Below, in pieces: positions 9,147 through 15,698 of a stretch of DNA of 34,502 bases (position 1 is the first letter of the stretch; each line of letters opens with the position of its first letter). The notes under the pieces were generated by a model. That model made no database searches, had not been told where the DNA came from, and was given only the letters and a program-made list of their open reading frames with translations. A program made the translations under genes and the position numbers. Source of the stretch: Clostridiales bacterium (GTDB lineage: Bacteria; Bacillota; Clostridia; Christensenellales; Pumilibacteraceae); contig JAFLVD010000021.1 of NCBI GenBank assembly GCA_022508485.1, positions 1 through 34,502 on the forward strand, given 5' to 3'.

Positions 9147-9174
9147 ATTGTATGAGCGAGTTTTTGTAAATATG
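9147..9174 (-). promoter_or_regulatory. Probable sigma-E promoter of yqfC-yqfD
   Basis: On the minus strand CATATT (9169-9174) and CATACAAT (9147-9154) are separated by 14 bases. This agrees with the mother-cell sigma-E consensus of Bacillus (ATATT-type -35, CATACAAT-type -10). The predicted start is only about 10 bases ahead of the yqfC ATG. A sigma-A reading (TTTACA-17-TACTTT) is much weaker. Confidence 0.6.
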
Positions 9175-9196
9175 AAAAACGGGGCGCCGCCCCGTT
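9175..9196 (-). terminator. Terminator of the DNA glycosylase gene
   Basis: A GC-rich hairpin has arms AACGGGGC (9178-9185) and GCCCCGTT (9189-9196) with a three-base loop. On the minus strand it is followed by a run of five T. It lies about 55 bases past the glycosylase stop and just ahead of the yqfC promoter. Confidence 0.75.
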
Positions 9197-9251
9197 CTTA
9201 AACAAAATATCAAGCTTGTATCGCCTTCCGCAAAAAGTAAAGCAAATAAGT

Positions 9252-10058
9252 CTACGCCTTGTTTCCGCGGAGAATGGCGTTATAGTAGAATAAAAACTGC
9301 TGGGCAAGCCCGGCAAGCTCGCCGTAGCGGTCCATAACCCTTGTGCGAAGCTGCATTTCCGTTTCCATGCCGATACGCTGGGTTTTAATCATCCATGTGT
9401 CGACGGGGAAAACTTCCAGTCTTCCGAGCGAGAACAGCGCGACGCAATCGGCTATCTTCTGCCCCACGCCGGGAAGCGATTTCAGCATTTTTTGCGCGTC
9501 GACGGTGCTGGCGGCGTACAAACGGTTAAGTATATCGGTTTCGGCGCAAATGCACGCCGTGTCGTAAATGTACTGCGAGCGGTAGCCGCAGCCTATTCCG
9601 TCGAGGCGGCGAACTGTCAGTGAAACGATTTGCTCGGGCGTCGGGAAAACGTCGTCGCATAGTCCGCACAAGCGGTTTATTATGCCTTTAATGCGCGGAA
9701 TGTTGTTTTGCGCGGAAATTATAAACGAAATAATCGTCTCAAAAAGCGGCTGGTGGAGTATCCTCAGCGCACCGCAAGAATCGAGCGCGTCTTTTAATTC
9801 CGGAAATCTCGACAGCGTGCGTTTTGCCCTAAGCATATCGCGGTCGAGATTAAAGAAATTGACGAAATAATCGACCTGAGCCGTGTCGATAACAGAGTAA
9901 TCGCCCGAAGCGTAAACACGGCAAATGTTACCGCCCGACTTGACGGTATACACGTCGTCATTTTTTTCGTAACGGAAAAACTGACCGCATTCAAGGGTTG
10001 CCTTGATGTCGAGGTCTTCCTTATCCACAGTGATTCTGTACGCTTCGGTTTTGTACAT
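9252..10058 (-). CDS. 8-oxoguanine DNA glycosylase, OGG1 type
   Basis: This base-excision repair enzyme removes oxidised guanine from DNA. The helix-hairpin-helix motif LPGVGQKIADCVALFSLG contains Lys201, which matches the catalytic lysine of the OGG1 family. PVDTW about 18 residues later gives the catalytic Asp220. The N-terminal part has the family's ECGQFFRY segment, and the middle has ISFIISAQNNIPRIKGIINRL. Its 268 residues are normal for bacterial OGG1-like proteins. The ATG at 10058 has AAGGTG upstream. No convincing promoter was seen in the short gap to the rpmA terminator, so it may depend on read-through. Confidence 0.9.
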   Translation of the reverse strand: MYKTEAYRITVDKEDLDIKATLECGQFFRYEKNDDVYTVKSGGNICRVYASGDYSVIDTAQVDYFVNFFNLDRDMLRAKRTLSRFPELKDALDSCGALRILHQPLFETIISFIISAQNNIPRIKGIINRLCGLCDDVFPTPEQIVSLTVRRLDGIGCGYRSQYIYDTACICAETDILNRLYAASTVDAQKMLKSLPGVGQKIADCVALFSLGRLEVFPVDTWMIKTQRIGMETEMQLRTRVMDRYGELAGLAQQFLFYYNAILRGNKA

Positions 10059-10098
10059 ATTGCACCTTAATTACTTTACGGTATTGACGGTAAAAACG

Positions 10099-10118
10099 AA
10101 AAAAGGGCGCGTGCGCCC
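10099..10118 (-). terminator. Terminator of the rplU-prp-rpmA operon
   Basis: A compact GC hairpin (GGGCG arms with a four-base loop, 10105-10118) is followed on the minus strand by six T. It starts only 5 bases past the rpmA stop. Confidence 0.88.
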
Positions 10119-10123
10119 TTTTG

Positions 10124-10402
10124 TTACTGTGCTACGGGGTAAACGCTTACATGCTTGCGTCCGGCCTTGTCCTCAAACTTAACCTTGCCGTCCACAAGCG
10201 CGAAAAGAGTGTCGTCTCCGCCGCGGCCCACGTTGCTGCCGGGGCGAACCTTTGTGCCGCGTTGACGAACCAAAATATTGCCGGCCAAGACAAACTGACC
10301 GTCGGCGCGCTTTACGCCGAGGCGCTGCGCGTTAGAGTCTCTGCCGTTCTTGGTCGAACCGCCGCCCTTTTTGTGAGCGAATAACTGAATATTAATAAAC
10401 AT
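10124..10402 (-). CDS. rpmA: 50S ribosomal protein L27 with cleavable N-terminus
   Basis: L27 sits near the peptidyl transferase centre of the large subunit. The 92 residues begin MFINIQLFA followed by [14 protein letters not shown]. That nine-residue leader is the known Firmicutes extension that Prp must cut after FA to expose the functional N-terminus. Conserved segments [10 protein letters not shown] and IIVRQRG-like [13 protein letters not shown] are present. The ATG at 10402 has GGAGG upstream, and the prp stop lies 1 base before it. Confidence 0.98.
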   Translation of the reverse strand: MFINIQLFAHKKGGGSTKNGRDSNAQRLGVKRADGQFVLAGNILVRQRGTKVRPGSNVGRGGDDTLFALVDGKVKFEDKAGRKHVSVYPVAQ

Positions 10403-10403
10403 G

Positions 10404-10724
10404 TTACTGTTCCTCCAATTTAATGTTTTGCGGATAACCGCTTTGCAGGTCTTTAAGACCTATTGTGAGTGCGCGCAGCACAACGTCTACGTCGTGCCGA
10501 TTTTCGCATTCTCTTTGTACCGTGAACTCGAACTCGCCTTTATCGTCGTTGCGTTTGTATTTAACTCCGCCCGATATATCCGCTACCGCAAGGTATGCCG
10601 TTTGGATAAGCGCCGACGTCGCCGCGCAGAGTATGTCGGAACCGTATTCCGATAATCCGCTGTGGCCGCGAGCACATACTTTAACGATTTTTCCGTTCTC
10701 TTTAAAAAACGTTACCGTTATCAT
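10404..10724 (-). CDS. prp: Ribosomal-processing cysteine protease Prp
   Basis: Prp removes the N-terminal extension of L27 before ribosome assembly. The 106 residues carry GHSG with His21 and [10 protein letters not shown] with Cys33, which match the His/Cys pair of the family. It sits between rplU and rpmA, the standard place. Its ATG overlaps the rplU stop by 4 bases (ATGA). It was formerly annotated as YsxB or DUF464. Confidence 0.95.
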   Translation of the reverse strand: MITVTFFKENGKIVKVCARGHSGLSEYGSDILCAATSALIQTAYLAVADISGGVKYKRNDDKGEFEFTVQRECENRHDVDVVLRALTIGLKDLQSGYPQNIKLEEQ

Positions 10725-11023
10725 GCAATGGATTCGATCTTGATGCGCGTATAGAACTGGCGGTGGCCTTGCTTTTTACGCACGTTCTTTTTTGCTTTAT
10801 ACTTGAAAACAACGACCTTTTTGGACTTAACCTGTTTAAGCACGGTAGCCGAAACCTTTTTGCTTTCCGCTTCCGCACCTACCGCAATGGCGTCGCCGTC
10901 GCCCGTCATAAGCACTTTAAGCTCGATTGTAGCGCCCTCTTCTGCCTCGATACGCTCTACGTCGATAACGTCGCCTACGCTTACACGGTACTGTTTTCCG
11001 CCTGTCTCGATAATAGCAAACAT
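10721..11023 (-). CDS. rplU: 50S ribosomal protein L21
   Basis: L21 binds 23S rRNA in the large subunit. The 100-residue sequence opens MFAIIETGGKQYRVSVGD and closes with the family's KKNVRKKQGHRQFYTRIKI segment. It is the first gene of the L21-Prp-L27 operon, with a strong ribosome site (ACGGAGG), its own promoter and a structured leader. Confidence 0.98.
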   Translation of the reverse strand: MFAIIETGGKQYRVSVGDVIDVERIEAEEGATIELKVLMTGDGDAIAVGAEAESKKVSATVLKQVKSKKVVVFKYKAKKNVRKKQGHRQFYTRIKIESIA

Positions 11024-11093
11024 TTTGTAACCTCCGTTTTAGTATTCGCCGTCGGGGTACCTTTCGGATTTATAACCCTTTCCGTGCGGCTCA
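11024..11093 (-). promoter_or_regulatory. Probable L21 leader
   Basis: About 70 nt of untranslated RNA separate the predicted start from the rplU ATG. It contains self-complementary G and C tracts on either side of a TTATAAATCCGAAAGG core. Firmicutes rplU mRNAs are known to carry a conserved L21 leader thought to bind L21 for feedback control. Position and size fit, but I could not compare it with the family model. Confidence 0.5.
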
Positions 11094-11099
11094 AATAAT

Positions 11100-11139
11100 A
11101 TTGTAGCATAAAAGCTTATCCGCTGTCAAGCGAATAAGC
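11100..11139 (-). promoter_or_regulatory. Promoter of rplU inside an inverted repeat
   Basis: On the minus strand a consensus TTGACA (11124-11129) and TACAAT (11100-11105) are separated by 18 bases. The -35 box is exactly the loop of a 10-bp inverted repeat with one G-T pair (11114-11123 and 11130-11139). The repeat is followed by four T and lies just past the aspartate kinase stop, so it could also act as a weak terminator for that gene. Confidence 0.75.
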
Positions 11140-11179
11140 ATACACCAAGCAAAGATTTTGTTTATATTTTATACCTAAA

Positions 11180-12490
11180 CTAAACCTCGAACTCGCCGTT
11201 TAGAGCGATAAGCGCGCGCTCGAAGTCGTTATCCGACACCGCAAGAATAATATTTATCTCGCCGTCCGAACGAACTATCGTTTTTAGATTTATATTTGCG
11301 TTACAAAGCCTGTTTACCGCGCGCGCCGCAACGTCCGGTCGGGATTTTATGCCGTGTCCGACTATTGCGATAAGCGACACCCCCGCGGTAAGATAAGCGC
11401 TGTCGGGGACGGTTTCCCTTTTCACCGCTTCCGCAAGCTCTTCCGCGGTCTTTTTCTCTTGCGCACCAAAAAAGACCGACGCAAAGTCAATTCCGCTCGA
11501 AATGTTTTCGACGGGGATATTAAAGGCCTCGAAGCAGCCGAGCAGGCGGCGTATAAACCCCACGTCTTTACTCATAGCCGATTTTCGGATATACAGCGAA
11601 TACAAATTCCGCTTGCCGGCTATTGCCGTTACGGGAGACTTATTTTTGCGCTCGTATCCGCCGTTTAAAAACTCGGCGGTGGGAACAATCACCGTGCCTA
11701 ACGCTTTGCGGTTAAAGGTGTTAAGTATGCGAGTGGGAATGTTCGCGCTGCGGACGGGAAACACAGCCTCGGGGTGAAGCACGTTCGCGCCCATGTACAG
11801 CAGCTCGCTAAGCTCGCCGTATGTAAGAATATCGATCGGCTCGGCGTGCGGAACAATGCGCGGATCGCAGGTCATAAACCCGTCGACGTCGGTATAGTTT
11901 TCGTAAAGCGAGGCGGCTATCGCGCGCGCGACGATTGCGCCCGATATGTCCGATCCGCCGCGCGGAAAGGTTACTGTACCGCCCTTTTCGTCGCCGCCGT
12001 AAAAACCGGGAATAACCGCGCGAGAAATACCGGCCAGTCTTTTGGCGCAAACGCTTTCCGTTTGCTTGTCGTCGTACGCGCCGCCATCGAACTTTATAAT
12101 CTCCGCCGCGTCAACAAACTCGAAGCCGAGAAGCAGCGAAAGCAGCTTTGCCGTAAGATATTCTCCGCGCGAAATAATATAATCGGCGCTCGCGCCGATA
12201 AGCTCGGTTTCAATTACGGCCAAATCGCCGTCGAGCGCGCCGTTTAGGCTTAGCCCGTCGCAAAGCGCCCTAAACCTTTTTTCGACCTTTTCGAACGCTT
12301 TTACGCGCTCATTCCCCGATTTACTCGCCGCGTAAATAAGGATATCGGTAATCTTATCCTCGCTATCGGTCTTACCGGGCGCGGACACAACGATAAAACG
12401 CCTATCGGGATCGCTCTCGATAATGCGCTTTACCGTATATATGCTTTTGGCGGAGGACACCGATGTTCCGCCAAACTTGACCGCCTTCAC
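11180..12490 (-). CDS. Aspartate kinase
   Basis: This enzyme phosphorylates aspartate in the first step towards lysine, threonine, methionine and diaminopimelate. The kinase fold shows KFGGTSVSSAKSI at the start, TVTFPRGGSDISGAIVARA in the middle, and ADYIISRGEYLTAKLLS with YTDVDGFMTCDPRIV. The C-terminal 140 residues form ACT regulatory domains with GVSLIAIVGHGIKSRPDVAARA. Its 436 residues match the ThrA-type monofunctional class. The start is GTG at 12490 with GGAG 9 bases upstream. That site lies in the 3' arm of a possible hairpin (12496-12541). I cannot tell which isozyme it is, so no symbol is given. Confidence 0.93.
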   Translation of the reverse strand: MKAVKFGGTSVSSAKSIYTVKRIIESDPDRRFIVVSAPGKTDSEDKITDILIYAASKSGNERVKAFEKVEKRFRALCDGLSLNGALDGDLAVIETELIGASADYIISRGEYLTAKLLSLLLGFEFVDAAEIIKFDGGAYDDKQTESVCAKRLAGISRAVIPGFYGGDEKGGTVTFPRGGSDISGAIVARAIAASLYENYTDVDGFMTCDPRIVPHAEPIDILTYGELSELLYMGANVLHPEAVFPVRSANIPTRILNTFNRKALGTVIVPTAEFLNGGYERKNKSPVTAIAGKRNLYSLYIRKSAMSKDVGFIRRLLGCFEAFNIPVENISSGIDFASVFFGAQEKKTAEELAEAVKRETVPDSAYLTAGVSLIAIVGHGIKSRPDVAARAVNRLCNANINLKTIVRSDGEINIILAVSDNDFERALIALNGEFEV

Positions 12491-12495
12491 GATAA

Positions 12496-12551
12496 GGACT
12501 CCGAGTAATATGGTTTAATATATTATATTCGCGGAGTGTCCTTCGTGCGAA
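12496..12551 (-). promoter_or_regulatory. Weak promoter and hairpin ahead of aspartate kinase
   Basis: TATAAT (12522-12527) has only a poor -35 match, TTCGCA (12546-12551), at 18 bases. Arms 12496-12503 and 12532-12541 can pair (GGACTCCG with a bulged complement), which would hide the GGAG ribosome site. The promoter itself starts within the stem, so the full hairpin forms only in RNA coming from the upstream gene. Confidence 0.35.
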
Positions 12552-12555
12552 AATG

Positions 12556-13716
12556 TTACTTTATTTTTCTCGCTTCCACGTAGAAACGCTTTTCCTGCGC
12601 TTCGCCGAGCGAAAAAGTCTTTTTGGGCAGAACGCCGTTATCCAAAACGTAACCGAATAACTCGCCGCGCCCTACTTCGCGCATTCTTATACCTATATGC
12701 CCGTCCCTACGAAGCATGTCCTCGCCGTGAACGTAGTCCACGTCGCCGCCGTGCTTTTTAACGAAGTCCTCGCAGAACTTATCCACCTCGATTATCGCCT
12801 GAACCTTGTCGCTCGGCACCGACACCGTTACCGGCTCGGGAATGTAAAGCTCGGTTACCGCGTCGCCTTTTACCGCGGCACGGAAGCCGTCCGTAAACGC
12901 CTTTTTATCAGCGCATTTAACAAGCCTGTGGATAGGCTCGAAAACGAGTCCTTCGTCGTAGATATTTTCTATTTCTACAAGCGCCATGCCGTTTAAAGGC
13001 GTTTTTTTGGCCGTAGCGCAGTGCTTTGCCGTAGCGAGCGAATGATTGCCGTCGCCCACAAGCGAAAAAAGCGATTGGGAGAATTTACTTTCCATTTGCG
13101 AAATAATCTTTTCGCAGGCTTCGTACAGCGGTTTGGGGTCGGTAATAAGCTCGCCCTTAATATGCCCACCGCCGCCGCGAAGGTCGCAGTCGTAAAGCGT
13201 CGTCCTTTTTACCGAATCGACCGCCTTGTCGATAAGAAAATCCTTATCGTCGACAAGCAAAAGAATATGCGGCATTTCCACGCCTATCGCCTCTCGAATG
13301 GCAACGCGCGGCGGAATGCGATCCTCAACCGTCCGCTCGGAGGCGCGGATAAGCGCCTTGTTCCCCGTCTTATAATCGTAGCAATCGAGATTGATTGGCG
13401 CGACGATACCGCGGCGAGTACGCCCGAACGCGGTCGAGCGCGTTACGGCAACCGTGCCGGTAACCGGATAAAATCTGTCCGCGCCCATTTTTCCGTACGC
13501 TTCGGAAATGCTTTTAAGCCGCTTTTCCTTCTCGTACAAAAAGCACTCGGGCAAAATAAGCTCGAGTGCCGAATTGGGAGGCATGGTTTTACTAAGCGCA
13601 TGCCAATATTCGGGATTAGAGGAAAACTGATCGCAGGCGACGACCGCAAAGTCGGACACGTCGCCCCTGGGAATAAGTATCTCGGACGAAAAATTTACTA
13701 AATCGCGAACATTCAT
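12556..13716 (-). CDS. DUF1015 family protein
   Basis: This conserved cytoplasmic protein of 386 residues is related to a family sometimes annotated as putative HTH or SerB-cluster proteins; its activity is unknown. Recognisable segments are VVACDQFSSNPEYWHAL near the start, MPHILLLVDDKD, and LFSLVGDGNHSLATAKHC, the invariant GDGNHS motif of DUF1015. The ATG at 13716 overlaps the stop of the small gene upstream (ATGA), which fixes the start and suggests coupling. An in-frame TTG at 13752 has no ribosome site. It lies in one transcription unit with cdaA. Confidence 0.88.
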   Translation of the reverse strand: MNVRDLVNFSSEILIPRGDVSDFAVVACDQFSSNPEYWHALSKTMPPNSALELILPECFLYEKEKRLKSISEAYGKMGADRFYPVTGTVAVTRSTAFGRTRRGIVAPINLDCYDYKTGNKALIRASERTVEDRIPPRVAIREAIGVEMPHILLLVDDKDFLIDKAVDSVKRTTLYDCDLRGGGGHIKGELITDPKPLYEACEKIISQMESKFSQSLFSLVGDGNHSLATAKHCATAKKTPLNGMALVEIENIYDEGLVFEPIHRLVKCADKKAFTDGFRAAVKGDAVTELYIPEPVTVSVPSDKVQAIIEVDKFCEDFVKKHGGDVDYVHGEDMLRRDGHIGIRMREVGRGELFGYVLDNGVLPKKTFSLGEAQEKRFYVEARKIK

Positions 13717-13874
13717 GCCGCTATTGTCCAAAGCCCTGCGATAAGCGCCCAAATAATAAACGCGGACGCTAACGAAAGAAGCTTCCAGCCGATATTATGG
13801 ACAAACACCGCTTTAAGGAACCTTTTAAACTTATTAGGCTTTTTTGCGCCGTTGTTTTTTACTTCGTCTGCCAT
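13713..13874 (-). CDS. 53-residue single-pass membrane protein, apparent CdaR (YbbR) anchor remnant
   Basis: The gene starts at ATG 13874, 1 base after the cdaA stop, with a strong AAGGAGGG site, and ends in ATGA overlapping the next start. It encodes a basic N-terminal tail and one membrane segment: FVHNIGWKLLSLASAFIIWA, then LIAGLWTIAA and the stop. CdaR proteins begin with the same kind of anchor (W-K-x-LSL-x-A-x2-LW) followed by several extracytoplasmic YbbR domains, and sit directly after cdaA. Position and anchor both match CdaR, but all YbbR domains are missing. Whether it still regulates CdaA is inference. The alternative is an unrelated small membrane protein. Confidence 0.7.
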   Translation of the reverse strand: MADEVKNNGAKKPNKFKRFLKAVFVHNIGWKLLSLASAFIIWALIAGLWTIAA

Positions 13875-13875
13875 A

Positions 13876-14712
13876 TTAACCCTCCTTTTTGCGGTTCTTA
13901 CCGCCCTTAACGGCTTTCAGTCCGTAGGCCTGCTCTAACTTTTCGGTAAGCATTTGCGAGTCGTAATAGCGGTTTATCCTGCCGTGCTGGGCGGTGGATA
14001 TAACGCCGGTTTCCTCGGAAACGATTATCGTAAGAACGTTGTAGTTTTCGGTAACGCCTATCGCGGCGCGGTGGCGCGTTCCAAGCTCTTTGTCTATCGT
14101 AGTGGACTGCGAGAGCGGAAGGAAGCAGCCTGCCGCCACTATGCGGTTGCCGCGTACGAATACCGCCCCGTCGTGAAGCGGCGCTTTGGTATTGAAAATA
14201 CTTTCGAGAAGCGCGCACGACAGTATGGAATCGAGCTTTGTTCCCGACTCAAGTATGTGCTCAGGCACTTCCTGCGTGGTAATGACTATTAACGCGCCGA
14301 CGTTCTTTTTGGCCATGTTCTGCGAGGCGCGTACAATCTCGGAAATCGTGTGGTGCAGTACGTCGTCCGACACGGCGTACTCGGTGGCGTACGCTTCGTG
14401 AGTGTCCTTAGGCGAAGCAAGCTTTAACAGACCGCGCTTTGTTTCCTGCGGAAAAAGCAAAACGACCGCAAGTATCGCAAACACGACTGTGTACGAAAGA
14501 ATCTTGCCCGATACCAACATATCGAGCTTAGGCGAAGAAAGGACCACGCCTATAAGCGTAAACGGCAAGATGTACAAAACAAGCCGCACGGCATTGTTCT
14601 TTTTAAGGAAAGCGATTATTCCGTAAATAAGTAGCGCAGTAAGAACAACATCTAAAGCGAACGTTACGGGATTACCAACGATTTTGTTTTTAATATTCTC
14701 GAAAAACCACAT
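13876..14712 (-). CDS. cdaA: Diadenylate cyclase CdaA
   Basis: CdaA makes cyclic di-AMP from two ATP at the membrane. Three N-terminal membrane segments (about residues 17-36, 41-60, 70-88) precede the DAC catalytic domain. The two signature motifs are intact: DGA at 181-183 in KAPLHDGAVFVRG and RHR at 213-215 in GTRHRAAIG. The 278 residues are the normal length, and the C-terminus is lysine-rich. It leads the operon cdaA, small anchor protein, DUF1015, from a good promoter. The usual third gene, glmM, is not here. Confidence 0.97.
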   Translation of the reverse strand: MWFFENIKNKIVGNPVTFALDVVLTALLIYGIIAFLKKNNAVRLVLYILPFTLIGVVLSSPKLDMLVSGKILSYTVVFAILAVVLLFPQETKRGLLKLASPKDTHEAYATEYAVSDDVLHHTISEIVRASQNMAKKNVGALIVITTQEVPEHILESGTKLDSILSCALLESIFNTKAPLHDGAVFVRGNRIVAAGCFLPLSQSTTIDKELGTRHRAAIGVTENYNVLTIIVSEETGVISTAQHGRINRYYDSQMLTEKLEQAYGLKAVKGGKNRKKEG

Positions 14713-14732
14713 AGCGATACCCCTACTGCTTT

Positions 14733-14761
14733 ATTATACATTAAAAATTTAAGCTTTTCAA
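14733..14761 (-). promoter_or_regulatory. Promoter of cdaA
   Basis: On the minus strand TTGAAA (14756-14761) and TATAAT (14733-14738) are separated by 17 bases. The leader is short and carries AGGGGT ahead of the cdaA ATG. Confidence 0.75.
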
Positions 14762-15025
14762 TCTTTTTTGACCATAAATTTTTCGATTATCGATTTTTTT
14801 ACAAAAAGAACATACTTTTTTCCGCACGCGGCGCGCCTAAGTCCGCCTCTATGCCGTCTTTGCGACTCGGAAAAATTTTTACTTACAAAGAAATCGCATA
14901 CAAAAAGCATGACGGTCGTAACGAATTAAAAAATTACTTCCCTTTTTTTCCTATTCGTCGGCGCGGAAAACAAAATTTATCCTTAAATTCGGTGAATAAA
15001 TTATGAACAAATTTTTAAAATATAC
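14762..15025. other. Intergenic region with an unsupported 51-codon frame
   Basis: This stretch separates the divergent cdaA and 15085 transcription units. It holds a GC-rich core (about 14822-14870) in otherwise AT-rich DNA. A plus-strand frame at 14851-15006 would encode 51 basic residues beginning MPSLRLGKIF, but it has no ribosome site and its start lies in the GC-rich core. I do not call it a gene. No hairpin with a T run and no clear promoter for it was found. Confidence 0.3.
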
Positions 15026-15054
15026 TTGATTTTTTTATAATTATACGTTATAAT
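15026..15054 (+). promoter_or_regulatory. Promoter of the lysine-rich membrane protein gene
   Basis: TTGATT (15026-15031) and TATAAT (15049-15054) are separated by 17 bases. The predicted leader of about 24 nt carries AGAGGA ahead of the ATG at 15085. Confidence 0.75.
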
Positions 15055-15084
15055 AAATGGTACATTCCCGTATAAGAGGATTTT

Positions 15085-15495
15085 ATGGCAAAGACCGAAA
15101 AAGAAAAAAAGCCCGAAAAGGCAAAAGAGCCTAAGAAGGACAATAAAAAGGAAAAAAAGGAGAAAGGCAAAAAAGGCGCCGACGCCAATCCGCCTTTATC
15201 TTCCATGAGTCCCGATCAGATGACCGCTCAACAACTTGAGCAGGCTATAAAAGAAAGCCAGGATCCGGACGCAAGACTCAAAAAAATCAAAAGTCCTATA
15301 AACGTAAAGAGCTGTTTGCTTAATGTTTTAATACTTATTATTTTAACGCTCGGTATCGTCGTACTGTGGTGCTTTTTAGAGGTCGACAGATTCAACTTCG
15401 TAACGGTTGTAAAAGACATGTCCGACCAGTTTGGCATAACCGCGGCGTTCCAGGGCATGGGCGAATGGTTTAAAGGACTGTTCGGCGGCGGCTGA
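15085..15495 (+). CDS. Lysine-rich single-pass membrane protein, unknown function
   Basis: This 136-residue protein is not recognised. The first 35 residues are almost entirely lysine, glutamate, alanine and proline. A short helix follows (PDQMTAQQLEQAIKESQ), then one membrane segment at about residues 73-95 (SCLLNVLILIILTLGIVVLW) and a glycine-rich end (GMGEWFKGLFGGG). The basic tail should be cytoplasmic and the last 40 residues outside. It has its own promoter, a good ribosome site and its own terminator, so it is a stand-alone gene. Confidence 0.85.
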   Translation: MAKTEKEKKPEKAKEPKKDNKKEKKEKGKKGADANPPLSSMSPDQMTAQQLEQAIKESQDPDARLKKIKSPINVKSCLLNVLILIILTLGIVVLWCFLEVDRFNFVTVVKDMSDQFGITAAFQGMGEWFKGLFGGG

Positions 15496-15507
15496 TAAAA
15501 ACCACGG

Positions 15508-15536
15508 ACCCGAGTTAACCCTCGGGTTTTTCTTTT
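15508..15536 (+). terminator. Terminator of the lysine-rich membrane protein gene
   Basis: A 7-bp hairpin (ACCCGAG 15508-15514 with CTCGGGT 15521-15527, six-base loop) runs directly into a T-rich tract. It starts 12 bases after the stop codon. Confidence 0.9.
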
Positions 15537-15659
15537 GAGCTTTTCCCCTCGCCTTTTTATTCAGCTTTAACAATAGCGGAATAATTCCCACACTATAAAG
15601 AAATACCCCCTATTTGCGAACGGATATATGTTCTGACGGCGCGACAAATAAACGGCACG

Positions 15660-15698
15660 AAAAAAGCGAGAAAGTAAATTCTTCCTCGCTCTTTTTTT
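15660..15698 (-). terminator. Terminator of the M28-like lipoprotein gene, possibly bidirectional
   Basis: Arms 15665-15674 and 15681-15690 pair over 9 of 10 positions with a six-base loop. T runs follow on both strands, so it can end leftward transcription from the lipoprotein operon and back up the rightward terminator at 15508. Confidence 0.85.
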
